Source: Indolivaga alginatilytica (GTDB lineage Bacteria > Bacteroidota > Bacteroidia > Bacteroidales > Dysgonomonadaceae). Taken from it: a stretch of 64,000 nt of DNA. The position numbers were made by a program, and so were the translations under genes. The number at the start of each line of letters is the position of its first letter. Position 1 is the stretch's first letter. The stretch lies in assembly GCF_003201355.1 (NCBI RefSeq), contig NZ_QICL01000004.1, positions 62,001 through 126,000 of the forward strand, read 5' to 3'. Below are positions 55,300 to 63,050 of this stretch, piece by piece. The notes under the pieces were generated by a model. That model ran no database searches and was not told the origin of the DNA. It saw only the letters and a program-made list of their open reading frames with translations.

Positions 55300-55320
55300 G
55301 ACTTAATTATTTAAGTCTTG

Positions 55321-55340
55321 GTTCAAACACTGGTTCAAAC
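55321..55340. other. Possible integrase arm-type sites, right end
   Basis: Two GTTCAAAC words, 55321 and 55333, spaced 12 bp apart, lie upstream of the integrase start. A related pair lies just inside the left end (40190-40211). Confidence 0.4.
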
Positions 55341-55540
55341 AAATCACTTGAAATCCTCTTTAAGACTAACTTTTGGTAGCTTAATCAATCAATGAATTTT
55401 TACTATTATTTCATCTATATTTATTGGTTATTCTACTCAAATTACTTGTGACAACACTGATTCTTTACCTCTAACACCTCCTGTAATCTTCTCATAATCA
55501 ATAGTGATTAAAAATAGTTTAAAAAAACTTCTTCTAACTC

Positions 55541-55571
55541 TTGGAGGTTACAGAAAACTACACTACTTTTG
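55541..55571 (+). promoter_or_regulatory. Element-borne promoter driving the rebuilt tRNA-Asp
   Basis: TTG at 55541-55543, a 20-bp spacer and TACTTTTG at 55564-55571 have the same architecture as the original promoter at 39987-40017. The distance to the tRNA is almost the same (48 versus 50 bp). The surrounding sequence is unrelated to the chromosomal one, so the element supplies a functional substitute. Confidence 0.7.
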
Positions 55572-55619
55572 CAATGCATTTGGGAGAAAATGCTACTCCT
55601 AAAGAGTATTTTTAATAAT

Positions 55620-55693
55620 GGTGTGGTAGTTCAGTTGGTTAGAATACCTGCCTGTCACGCAGGGGGTCGCGGGTTCGAGTCCCGTCCATACCG
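55620..55693 (+). tRNA. tRNA-Asp (GTC)
   Basis: This is a complete cloverleaf of 74 nt. Acceptor GGTGTGG pairs with CCATACC (one G-U), the anticodon stem CCTGC/GCAGG encloses CTGTCAC with anticodon GTC, and the T arm is GCGGG-TTCGAGT-CCCGT. The discriminator G is followed by CC; the final CCA is not fully encoded. Its first 42 nt lie inside the right 45-bp repeat and come from the element; the 3' half is chromosomal. Confidence 0.95.
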
Positions 55694-55714
55694 CCTTATA
55701 AAACATTGATTTTC

Positions 55715-55747
55715 AAGCGATTACGATTAAAGTAGTCGCTTTTTTTA
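55715..55747 (+). terminator. tRNA-Asp terminator
   Basis: AAGCGATTAC pairs with GTAGTCGCTT (one wobble), followed by TTTTTT. It lies 22 bp after the tRNA and resembles the hairpin at 40152. Confidence 0.85.
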
Positions 55748-55891
55748 TGTGCCTATATTTGGGATTGACATAGAAAAACACGGTTTTCTAAGCTATTCTT
55801 ACACGGGTTGAGTTGAAATGTTTACAAATAGTTTACACTTGATTTAGGGGTTTACAAATAATTTTTAATTGTAAATTTTTAAACAAAGATT

Positions 55892-57145
55892 ATGGCGACA
55901 TTTAAAGAAGTAGTCAGAAAAAGAAGAGGTGACGGAATGTATGCAGTTTACATTCGGGTAACACACAACCGTAAGATTGATTATATCAAGACGGATATGT
56001 ATGTGCATGACGGACATCTAAAGGGTGGAGAAATTACCGACCAGATCGTGAGAGCAAAATGCTCTATCAGAATTAAAGAGTTTTTGGATAAACTGAATTT
56101 GAAGGACACGGATAACTGGACGGTAAAGCAAGTGATGGAGTTTATCAGCAGTAATGACAAAGTTCTGTTTTATCCGTACTGCGATGAATTTGTTAAGAAT
56201 TTAAGAGGGAAAGGTAGGGATAAGACCGCCGAAGGGTACGAAGATGCGATCAAGTCATTCAAGAAGTTTTTTACCGACACTAATCTGGCTTTTCAGGATA
56301 TAAAGAAGAAAGATTTAGGAAAATGGATTGAAACCCTTATGGAAACAGCAAGGGCAAAGCAGAAATACCCTTCCAACATGAAGGCAATATTTGACGCAGG
56401 ACGTGATAAGTACAACGATTACGAGGATAATGTAATTTTTATTGCGAATAACCCATTTTACAAATTAGAAATTCCAAAATGTGATACTCCGCATAAGAAG
56501 GCTACCGATACAGATAGTATAAGGAAATTGTTTTCAGCCAATCCAAAGGGAGAAAGAGACGAAATAGCTCAGGATGTTGCTAAACTAATGATTTATATGG
56601 TCGGTATAAATACAATAGATTTATATGACATGGAGGACTGGAGATTCGAGGGCGGTAAATTACGTTATAACAGGCATAAAACAAGAACAGTAAGAGAAGA
56701 TAAGGCATATACGGAGGTAACTGTCAGACCAGAGATTTTGTATTTATTTGAAAAGTATAAAGGTAAGAATGGTTATCTGTTTAACTTTAAACAAAGATAT
56801 AGTACACCTAAAGGATTCTATGAAAATGTAAATAAGGGTTTGAAGCAGATTTGCGATGATGAAGGTATAAAAAAAATGACGACTAATACTTTGCGTCACT
56901 CTTGGGCTACTGTTGCCAAGAATTACTGTAAAGCATCGGATGAATTGATTGACTTTTGTTTGGTTCATGCTCCCGACAAGAAATTAGCTTGGAAGTATAT
57001 AGATGTAGACTACTCACCTATTGATGAATTGAATAATCAGGTTTTAGATGTAATTTTTAATCCGAAAGTGGATAAAGGAAAGAAAAAGAAAGGTGGTAAG
57101 AATAAAGAGGAAGAAAAGTCAGTAATTAAGGAAGAAGCAGCATAA
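55892..57145 (+). CDS. Tyrosine recombinase/integrase of a second element
   Basis: The 417-residue protein has an arm-binding domain (MATFKEVVRKRRGDGMYAVYIRVTHNRK) and a SAM-like domain. The catalytic domain has MVGINTIDLYDM at the Arg I position, NRHKTRTVRED with Lys, TNTLRHSWATVAKNY with Arg II, and HAPDKKLAWKYIDVDY with His and Tyr. The Lys/Glu-rich tail is unusual. It reads away from the tRNA-Asp gene just upstream, so a second element appears anchored on the 3' side of the same tRNA. Its far end is outside the window. Confidence 0.85.
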   Translation: MATFKEVVRKRRGDGMYAVYIRVTHNRKIDYIKTDMYVHDGHLKGGEITDQIVRAKCSIRIKEFLDKLNLKDTDNWTVKQVMEFISSNDKVLFYPYCDEFVKNLRGKGRDKTAEGYEDAIKSFKKFFTDTNLAFQDIKKKDLGKWIETLMETARAKQKYPSNMKAIFDAGRDKYNDYEDNVIFIANNPFYKLEIPKCDTPHKKATDTDSIRKLFSANPKGERDEIAQDVAKLMIYMVGINTIDLYDMEDWRFEGGKLRYNRHKTRTVREDKAYTEVTVRPEILYLFEKYKGKNGYLFNFKQRYSTPKGFYENVNKGLKQICDDEGIKKMTTNTLRHSWATVAKNYCKASDELIDFCLVHAPDKKLAWKYIDVDYSPIDELNNQVLDVIFNPKVDKGKKKKGGKNKEEEKSVIKEEAA

Positions 57146-57161
57146 AATAATGAATTGTAAG

Positions 57162-57190
57162 AAGGAGAGCCGAAAACGCTCTCCTTTTTT
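57162..57190 (+). terminator. Terminator after second integrase
   Basis: AAGGAGAGC-CGAAAAC-GCTCTCCTTTTTT, 17 bp after the stop. Confidence 0.88.
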
Positions 57191-57212
57191 GTTTTAAATC
57201 TGACTGGGAATT

Positions 57213-57782
57213 TTAGTTATACATACCTTTATTACGTTTAAAGGCACATACAGGACAAAGAGGGTTATCGCAAGGTTCACTTTCTTCTAACATTTCCTCA
57301 AAACTAGGTATTTTGGAAGAAAGAAGCTCGGCGAGGTCGGGAATTTTTTGGGAAATCACTTTTGCTAGTTCGGGTGGTAACTGGTCTAAATCAGGCACTT
57401 TACCTCCATTTTCTATGAGGCTTTTTAAAACTATTAAGGCTTCGAGAGGTGAATCGACAGATAGTTTGACAACCTTTACATTGCCCTTGTTCCTGTAATT
57501 TTCAAAGGCTTGTATTATAAGTCGTGAGATTAAATCATTTTCCCTCATTGCGTTCGTAAGTACTTTGACTGCGGTATCAAATATCTGAGGATTTTGAAAG
57601 TTACCGACATTTACAGAAATGCCTTGCATAACATCTTCTTCGTTTATAGCACCTCCCAGAACTAATGCAAAAGTAGTTTCATCATCCACAGCGTAAATGT
57701 ATTCGTGCAAGAGTTGTACGCTTTCAATAACGTTATCAAACGCTTGATTACCTGTTGTTGCATTTTGTTTTTTAGTTCCCAT
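57213..57782 (-). CDS. Hypothetical protein with C-terminal Cys motif, 189 residues
   Basis: The acidic helical protein contains TTFALVLGGAINEEDVMQGI, a Pro/Leu repeat-like region (VPDLDQLPPELAKVISQKIPDLAELLSSKIPSF) and a C-terminal CDNPLCPVCAFK metal-binding-like motif. No family recognised. The gene is alone, convergent with the second integrase. Confidence 0.55.
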   Translation of the reverse strand: MGTKKQNATTGNQAFDNVIESVQLLHEYIYAVDDETTFALVLGGAINEEDVMQGISVNVGNFQNPQIFDTAVKVLTNAMRENDLISRLIIQAFENYRNKGNVKVVKLSVDSPLEALIVLKSLIENGGKVPDLDQLPPELAKVISQKIPDLAELLSSKIPSFEEMLEESEPCDNPLCPVCAFKRNKGMYN

Positions 57783-57843
57783 AAAATTTCGTTTTATTAA
57801 AATTAGATATATTCGAGTTTTATTCTCGTCAAAATCGGTTTAC

Positions 57844-58692
57844 CTATACTGCTAAATGGAGTTTTCCGTATGTGGATTTGACTTCTTTAGTATTGTTTTG
57901 GTAGCGGCAAATATAGGTCTGTGTCGTTTTGATGTCTTTATGTCCCATTAATGAACAGACCAAAACAATATCCAAAGTGATTTCATAGTTGGTAGTCGCA
58001 AAGGAACGGCGGGCATCGTGGCTGGAGATAAATTTATATTTGGCTCCTGTTTCGACTTTTCCTGCCCTGACGATCTTTACTTCACTATTTATTCCTGCTT
58101 TTTCGCAAATCTGCTTAATAACTTTGTTAAAAGTCTTTTGTGCGTATTTGAAGTTCATTTCTTCATTAATAAGTTGTTCTGTAACGGGGCAACTAATAGT
58201 GTGTACAACATTTTTCGTTTTTTGTGCGAAATATATTATCTCGGAATTAACTATATTGGTGCTATTCAAATGTATTACATCGGAATAACGCATACCTGTA
58301 AGGCAGGATAATAGAAACTGATTGCGTATTGTATGCTCGATTTCATTTTCGGGCTTATAATTTATAAGCAACTGAATTTCATCTAATGTAAGGTATGTGT
58401 TGATTACTCCTACTTTTTTAAGTGTAAGTATATCGGCAAAATCCTGACAAGGCAAATTTATTGCCTCACTGTATTTATTCAGGATAGCTTTGATATGGGC
58501 ACAATAGGTTCTAGCCGAGTTTTGCGATACTTCGTCTAACAGGTATTCGACAAATTCGATCAGAAATAGTTTTGTAAGGTCGTTCCAATCGACTTCTGTA
58601 TTATTGTTGTAGCTTTTCAGATGGTCGAGAACGTATCTTTCCCTAAAGTACTTTTTCTGAAATGCGGTTGTGAATTTTATATTTAGGTTCAT
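57844..58692 (-). CDS. Short tyrosine recombinase, 282 residues
   Basis: It lacks an N-terminal arm-binding domain and starts directly in the SAM-like domain (FTTAFQKKYFRERYVLDHLKSY). All catalytic residues are visible: Arg I in LTGMRYSDV, Lys in FAQKTKNVV, HDARR (His and Arg II), GHKDIKTTQTYI (His and Tyr). It is a complete, probably active recombinase. The 16-bp gap from the 81-residue gene suggests an operon with a recombination-directionality or DNA-binding factor. Confidence 0.85.
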   Translation of the reverse strand: MNLNIKFTTAFQKKYFRERYVLDHLKSYNNNTEVDWNDLTKLFLIEFVEYLLDEVSQNSARTYCAHIKAILNKYSEAINLPCQDFADILTLKKVGVINTYLTLDEIQLLINYKPENEIEHTIRNQFLLSCLTGMRYSDVIHLNSTNIVNSEIIYFAQKTKNVVHTISCPVTEQLINEEMNFKYAQKTFNKVIKQICEKAGINSEVKIVRAGKVETGAKYKFISSHDARRSFATTNYEITLDIVLVCSLMGHKDIKTTQTYICRYQNNTKEVKSTYGKLHLAV

Positions 58693-58708
58693 GGCTTTAT
58701 GTTTTTAA

Positions 58709-58954
58709 TCAATTTTTTACTAAAGTGTCAAACTGAATGGATTTTACAAAGTCGATAATCTTCTGATGATGTTTGTCGGATATTTCGACAAGTTTACCTG
58801 TTGATTTATCTACCGATTCATTCAACGCACAGTTTAAGGTACTACGGTCTATTTCAATTCGTAGTGCTATTTTACTTATATTGAAAAATCCTAAACTCCA
58901 ATTGTGTTTAAGATATTTCCATGCCTGTTCAAAAGTAAGTTCATTTTTATTCAT
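58709..58954 (-). CDS. Small DNA-binding-like protein, 81 residues
   Basis: A helix-turn-helix-like stretch is seen (FFNISKIALRIEIDRSTLNCALN) with basic flanks. Its size and place just upstream of a recombinase gene fit an excisionase or regulator, but no family match is certain. A 20-bp tandem repeat ends 4 bp upstream of its start. Confidence 0.55.
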   Translation of the reverse strand: MNKNELTFEQAWKYLKHNWSLGFFNISKIALRIEIDRSTLNCALNESVDKSTGKLVEISDKHHQKIIDFVKSIQFDTLVKN

Positions 58955-58958
58955 AGTC

Positions 58959-58998
58959 TTGGTTTTTACGAAAAGTCATTGGTTTTTACGAAAAGTCG
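58959..58998. repeat. 20-bp tandem repeat upstream of the 81-residue gene
   Basis: TTGGTTTTTACGAAAAGTCA (58959-58978) is followed at once by the same word ending in G (58979-58998). It lies in the leader of the small DNA-binding-like gene, and could be a protein-binding or recombinase arm site. Confidence 0.75.
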
Positions 58999-59072
58999 TT
59001 AATAATGAAATGGCATACAATTATTTCTATGATGATTGCATGCCATATTCTAGTGATATAATTAGAAGGTTG

Positions 59073-59246
59073 TTAAATCAAATCTATACTATTGTTGGAA
59101 CAAGGTTCAATTTGCATACGATCTTTGGAATCGACAACGATATGCAGTTTTCCGTTTTGTTCGTAAATAAAATATTGCCGACATCCGATAATAATTGTTA
59201 ATCGGTCGGCTTGCTCGGCATCTTTAAGATCGACTTGATAATTCAT
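59073..59246 (-). CDS. Small hypothetical protein, 57 residues
   Basis: The frame begins MNYQVDLKDAEQADRLTIII and ends QIEPCSNNSIDLI. It starts 6 bp after the integrase stop on the same strand, the usual operon spacing. Alternating hydrophobic residues suggest a small beta-rich fold (QYFIYEQNGKLHIVVDS). No family recognised. Confidence 0.5.
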   Translation of the reverse strand: MNYQVDLKDAEQADRLTIIIGCRQYFIYEQNGKLHIVVDSKDRMQIEPCSNNSIDLI

Positions 59247-59252
59247 ATTAAT

Positions 59253-60155
59253 TCAATTTTGGGGTCTAGGTTTAAAAAAAGATTTATCAGACATAAACCT
59301 TGCATTATCACTCTTTTGTATTCTTATATACTTAAAAAATGATTCTTGTGTTGTATGTCCTGTAAGAAGCATTATCCTATACAATGGAATATTCTCAGGT
59401 TGAGAAGCAAAATATAGGTTTGTTGCAAAAGTTCGCCTCCCAGTATGGGGAGTAATTAGTTCATACAAAGAATATACACGTTTATATAATCTTTCCCCTC
59501 TTGTTTTTTCTACTGTAATTGGCTTTGTTAAATTAGCTTTTAAACATATCCTTCGTAATGTTAACCCAAATGATTGTTGTGACGGACTTTGAGGTAGCTT
59601 ATATTTGTATTTTTCTAATATGTTTCTTACAACTGGATGTATTGGTATTTCAACTATATAATTTGTTTTCTGGGTTCGAACCACTATATTAGTACCTATT
59701 ATATTAGGGCTTCTAAGATTGATTGTATCGCTAAAACGAAGTCCAGTATAGCACATTAAGACAAAATAGTCTCTTACGACTTCCGCTTTAGGAGATAATC
59801 TTTTCACGTCAATTATGGCTTTTATCTCTTTTTCAGAAAGAGCAATCGTCTCAGGAGCTTCCCCCTTTACAATAATCGACTGGTAGCCAGAATCAATTTT
59901 AAATTCACGACTTGCTTTATTTAGTATAGTTTGAAGTATTTGAAACTTACATCTGATAGTATTTGGACGGTATTTTTTTGGATGTTGCCTAAGAAATTCG
60001 ACAAAATTCTCAGTGGTATGTTCGGTAAAATCAGAAACTTTTAGGTTTTTATTAAATTTTATTATTAATTCCTTAGTAACTCTGAGTCTATTTTTATACC
60101 TATCGCCACGCAGAGTTGTAGCTATTAATTTATCAATAAATTCTGTTATTTTCAT
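59253..60155 (-). CDS. Tyrosine recombinase, 300 residues
   Basis: A SAM-like domain (KITEFIDKLIATTLRGDRYKN) is followed by a catalytic domain with Arg I in CYTGLRFSDT, Lys in RTQKTNYIV, HTGRRTFAT (His and Arg II) and GHTTQESFFKYI (His and Tyr). All catalytic residues are present. It is the fourth recombinase within 6 kb. The two short recombinases (this and 57844) are about 560 bp apart on the same strand and not closely similar, so they are not a recent duplication. Confidence 0.85.
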   Translation of the reverse strand: MKITEFIDKLIATTLRGDRYKNRLRVTKELIIKFNKNLKVSDFTEHTTENFVEFLRQHPKKYRPNTIRCKFQILQTILNKASREFKIDSGYQSIIVKGEAPETIALSEKEIKAIIDVKRLSPKAEVVRDYFVLMCYTGLRFSDTINLRSPNIIGTNIVVRTQKTNYIVEIPIHPVVRNILEKYKYKLPQSPSQQSFGLTLRRICLKANLTKPITVEKTRGERLYKRVYSLYELITPHTGRRTFATNLYFASQPENIPLYRIMLLTGHTTQESFFKYIRIQKSDNARFMSDKSFFKPRPQN

Positions 60156-60166
60156 ATTATTTGTTT

Positions 60167-60394
60167 TTAGTTATACCGAAATGCGTTTAATTCAGATGCT
60201 TTTTTTCCGTATTTTGCTTTACAAAGGGCATCTGCATATTTTTCAGAACACCATTCACAAAATAAATTGTTACTGTCGGCTATATAGAATCGTGTTTTTG
60301 CATTTATTCGTATTACACCATTGTAGCCTCGAATAATCTTTGTAATTATCCAATTGTCGCTATTTATAACTGCTTTGATTGATATTTTTTTCAT
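60167..60394 (-). CDS. Small hypothetical protein, 75 residues, leader-motif gene
   Basis: I chose ATG 60394 (MKKISIKAVINSDNWIITKI) because the shared leader AAACCTCCGACAA ends directly at this ATG; a longer frame to 60457 would read through the leader. It contains ITKIIRGYNGVIRINAKTRFYIADS and CEWCSEKYADALCKAKYG, with a Cys pair. No family recognised. Confidence 0.6.
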   Translation of the reverse strand: MKKISIKAVINSDNWIITKIIRGYNGVIRINAKTRFYIADSNNLFCEWCSEKYADALCKAKYGKKASELNAFRYN

Positions 60395-60408
60395 TTGTCG
60401 GAGGTTTA
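60395..60408 (-). promoter_or_regulatory. Shared translational leader, copy before 60394
   Basis: TAAACCTCCGACAA directly before ATG, one A shorter on each side of the core than the 63938 copy. Confidence 0.78.
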
Positions 60409-60438
60409 ATTTGATTTTTGATTGATTTACTCGGCTGC

Positions 60439-60654
60439 TTATAATAAGATGCACCATTTACAGTTACCGTCTTTGGTTATCCATGTTTCGGTATAAGATA
60501 CTTCTTTACGCCAACCGTTGAGATACCAGACGTATGATGTTTTGGCTTGAATTGCATCGGAATCCATCATTATTATTTCATGTACTGTTATCTCTGTGTC
60601 GCCTCTTTCAGTCAAAAGGTCGGACACAATTCTTTTTGCTTCATTATCAGTCAT
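60439..60654 (-). CDS. Small hypothetical protein, 71 residues, leader-motif gene
   Basis: Starts MTDNEAKRIVSDLLTERGDTEITVHEIIMM. The C-terminal half is strand-like (TSYVWYLNGWRKEVSYTETWITKDGNCKWCILL). The leader AAAACCTCCGACAAA ends at its ATG. Unknown family, apparently an element accessory gene. Confidence 0.6.
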   Translation of the reverse strand: MTDNEAKRIVSDLLTERGDTEITVHEIIMMDSDAIQAKTSYVWYLNGWRKEVSYTETWITKDGNCKWCILL

Positions 60655-60670
60655 TTTGTCGGAGGTTTTA
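60655..60670 (-). promoter_or_regulatory. Shared translational leader, copy before 60654
   Basis: TAAAACCTCCGACAAA directly before ATG, identical to the copy at 63938 over 15 nt. Confidence 0.8.
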
Positions 60671-60693
60671 ATTAATAAATTTGGTTGAAAAAA

Positions 60694-61503
60694 TTATAAT
60701 TTGTTTAATTCCTTATTTGTTGCTGTAATTACCAACAATCCTGCTTCTAACACTGAACCAGAGACATCAATAAGGCTGTTCATGCGATTTATAAATTTGT
60801 CTCCTTCGCCGTGTTGGTTTAGTGGATCACAGGTAACTAATTCGGGCATAAATATCTTTATATCGCAGCATTTGCCGATAGCTCTTACATATTCGGTGTC
60901 GCCTCTCCTTTTGGCTACCATTTTACCGTATTGGATCGCTTCTTTCCTTTTGTCGGCAGGGAAATATGAAGTGTTCGAGATATTAGAGTTATACCAATTT
61001 TCGACAAACATCGCTGTACCACCGTGATTGTGACCTAATCCGAAGGTATTTACTACATATCGGGGTTCGCCTACTGTGGTGTAGGTGTGTTTGCCGATAA
61101 TGAGGTAGTTGTTGGGCTTTTCTTGAAAGTTTCGTAACTGACATTCTTTGGTGTGTACTTCGTCGCCTTCTCGTATGATTCGGTTGCCAGTCCAATATGG
61201 GAGGTTTTCGGCTGCATTACGAACTTCCTTTATCAGTGCCTTCATAGGATTTAAACCTGATTTACCACAATTTCTTTCACTCTGCTTTATCTTTCTCCAT
61301 AGTTGTCCGTTGTGGTAGAAGTAGGTTTCCCTGCAATTATACTTTTTTACTTTGAAAGCAATTTGTACCTCACTGTATTCTAGCTTTTGGAGGTTTACAG
61401 TAATGGTTTCCTGTTCTACTTTGGTTCTTTGTAGTTTATGTTTACTACTCGGAAAGTAGGCTGTCTCGTATTTGAGATTAACTTGTATTTGAATATTTTC
61501 CAT
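60694..61503 (-). CDS. Hypothetical protein, 269 residues, leader-motif gene
   Basis: ATG 61503 (MENIQIQVNLKYETAYFPSS) is preceded exactly by AAAACCTCCGACCAA; the frame to 61563 reads through the leader and overlaps the upstream gene. It contains YHNGQLWRKIKQSERNCGKSGLNPMKALIKE, TFGLGHNHGGTAMFVENWYN and KDKFINRMNSL-like GDKFINRMNSLIDVSGSV. It is probably a mobile-element protein of unknown role. Confidence 0.62.
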   Translation of the reverse strand: MENIQIQVNLKYETAYFPSSKHKLQRTKVEQETITVNLQKLEYSEVQIAFKVKKYNCRETYFYHNGQLWRKIKQSERNCGKSGLNPMKALIKEVRNAAENLPYWTGNRIIREGDEVHTKECQLRNFQEKPNNYLIIGKHTYTTVGEPRYVVNTFGLGHNHGGTAMFVENWYNSNISNTSYFPADKRKEAIQYGKMVAKRRGDTEYVRAIGKCCDIKIFMPELVTCDPLNQHGEGDKFINRMNSLIDVSGSVLEAGLLVITATNKELNKL

Positions 61504-61518
61504 TTGGTCGGAGGTTTT
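61504..61518 (-). promoter_or_regulatory. Shared translational leader, copy before 61503
   Basis: AAAACCTCCGACCAA directly before ATG. It supports the downstream start choice for the 269-residue gene. Confidence 0.8.
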
Positions 61519-61528
61519 ATGTTTCAGA

Positions 61529-62026
61529 TTAATAGTCTTGGTCGGATTCTTGCGAATGTTCAAAATAGATTTCGGGTTCGGACGTTACGTTATAGATATA
61601 GTTCCCGAATTGTACCAGTAATGCACCTTTGCCGTAAAATTGTTTTTTCATTCCTTCGGGGCTTCCCGTTGCACTGAAATTAGCAAAGGGGGATAAGTCT
61701 ATATTGCTTTCCGCTAAGTGGCGTAAAGGGCGTTTTTTTGCATCCCTTGCATACGGATTGATATAAGATAGTTTGTCTGTTATTTGACAAAGGGTTTCAA
61801 AGTCCATAACTGATAAATCATATTGCAATCCGTTTTGGTCGATTAATAATAACTTTCCGTGCAGATAACATATTTCATCATAAATTGAAGTGTCGGATTT
61901 GATTTTCAAACATGGCTCGCTCACATATTCTGACGGTTCGCCTATCCAGTTGGTAAGTTTCTCCAGTCGGTTTTCTACTTGTTCAAATAGTTCGTTGTAT
62001 CGCTCGTTGAATGTTTTTGTTTCCAT
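61529..62026 (-). CDS. Hypothetical protein, 165 residues
   Basis: It starts METKTFNERYNELFEQVENRLEKL. A middle strand region (CYLHGKLLLIDQNGLQYDLSV) and a GSPEGMKKQFYGKGALLVQFG C-terminal part follow. Its leader is a diverged form of the shared motif (CCCCGACCAGAATT before ATG). No family recognised. Confidence 0.55.
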   Translation of the reverse strand: METKTFNERYNELFEQVENRLEKLTNWIGEPSEYVSEPCLKIKSDTSIYDEICYLHGKLLLIDQNGLQYDLSVMDFETLCQITDKLSYINPYARDAKKRPLRHLAESNIDLSPFANFSATGSPEGMKKQFYGKGALLVQFGNYIYNVTSEPEIYFEHSQESDQDY

Positions 62027-62054
62027 AATTCTGGTCGGGGATTATTAAATTGTT

Positions 62055-62234
62055 TTATTTCTCGGCTTCGTTATAATAGATTGTTAAAGTCCAGCCTTTA
62101 GTAGATTCAGATTGTAGAATTTTCATAATAACACATCGTCCGTCTGTTGTATTATCAGTAAGCCATTCGTTTACACTATTTTCAAGTTTCTCTACTTCGT
62201 TGTGAGTGAATATTTTAATTTTCTGTTTATACAT
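62055..62234 (-). CDS. Small hypothetical protein, 59 residues
   Basis: The frame begins MYKQKIKIFTHNEVEKLENS and ends TLTIYYNEAEK. It is found between two well-supported genes on the same strand: 3 bp after the 269-residue gene and 28 bp before the next. Strong coding bias and tight spacing support it. No family recognised. Confidence 0.55.
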   Translation of the reverse strand: MYKQKIKIFTHNEVEKLENSVNEWLTDNTTDGRCVIMKILQSESTKGWTLTIYYNEAEK

Positions 62235-62237
62235 GAT

Positions 62238-63047
62238 TCATTTTTTTAGTTGATTTTTCGCTTCCCTAAATTCGTTTTTACTGTCCTCAAATTTTGCTGC
62301 TACTGCTTCACAAATGGCTTCCAGTTGTGCAGTAGTAGCTTCTTTAATCCATTCGTAATTTTGATATACAGGTGTTTGCGTGATTTCCCCGTTCTGTAAG
62401 TCAATGGCAATTGACATTATTTCTGTACCAAAATCGGCAATGATGGCTACATACTGAAAATTGAGTTCTAGTGCCAGAATATCGACTGTTACGGGTTCGA
62501 GGTCTGCACTTTCCCATGTGGTGCAAATCTGATTATCTTGAAAATTGACACGGTATAATTGTGTCATAGTTAAGTTGTAGCCATCTTTTTGGAGTTTTTC
62601 TTCTACAAAATGACGGGGATTTATTACAGTGTAACCACCTTCAAAAACGATATTATTATCTTGAACTACATATCTAGTCAGCTTTTGAAGGGTAAAACTT
62701 TGCATTGCTTTTTCGCCTCCAAAATAAAGATGTGCTGTGTCGATGGTGTCAATTGCGTTCGATACGTCCAGTTTGTTCATGTTGCGAGTGTTCCAATAGT
62801 CGTACCCTGCCATTTTGCAAATTTCCCTGAGCTTAATTGTCTTGTAATCTGCTTGGCAAATGAAGTATTTATATGCTTCGGTTCTCAACTCTTTGTCTGA
62901 CTTGCTATTCTGGTCGATTGCATCAAGTATTTGGTAACTCAATTCTTTGTATTCAACTTCATAATCCTTACTTTGGATATAGTTGATTACTGCCTGACGG
63001 AATTTTTCGGATTCCGTCAGGTATTGTTTGTAGGTTAGATTTTTCAT
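62238..63047 (-). CDS. Hypothetical protein, 269 residues
   Basis: An acidic cytoplasmic protein starts MKNLTYKQYLTESEKFRQAV. It contains REICKMAGYDYWNTRNMNKLDVSNAIDTIDTAHLYFGGEKA and a beta-rich VYRVNFQDNQICTTW-like stretch. It starts 3 bp after the stop of the frameshifted gene, indicating one operon. Unknown family. Confidence 0.6.
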   Translation of the reverse strand: MKNLTYKQYLTESEKFRQAVINYIQSKDYEVEYKELSYQILDAIDQNSKSDKELRTEAYKYFICQADYKTIKLREICKMAGYDYWNTRNMNKLDVSNAIDTIDTAHLYFGGEKAMQSFTLQKLTRYVVQDNNIVFEGGYTVINPRHFVEEKLQKDGYNLTMTQLYRVNFQDNQICTTWESADLEPVTVDILALELNFQYVAIIADFGTEIMSIAIDLQNGEITQTPVYQNYEWIKEATTAQLEAICEAVAAKFEDSKNEFREAKNQLKK

Positions 63048-63050
63048 TGT

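Larger units (their letters stand above)
40065..55661. mobile_element. 15.6-kb integrative element in tRNA-Asp
   Basis: The element is bounded by a perfect 45-bp direct repeat (40065-40109 and 55617-55661) covering the tRNA-Asp 5' half through the anticodon loop. A tyrosine integrase lies next to the right end, 318 bp from that repeat. Nearly all genes run on the minus strand. Contents: integrase, DExH helicase, Sak4-like ATPase, DUF3871 protein, PIN-like and cyclase-like cargo, orphan lipoprotein genes. No relaxase, type IV coupling protein, capsid or terminase was recognised, so the transfer route is unknown. CpG is strongly depleted relative to both flanks, supporting foreign origin. Confidence 0.87.

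Noticed and set aside
57844-60155. Two short recombinases as a recent tandem duplication
   Set aside because: Their sequences differ throughout except at catalytic motifs.
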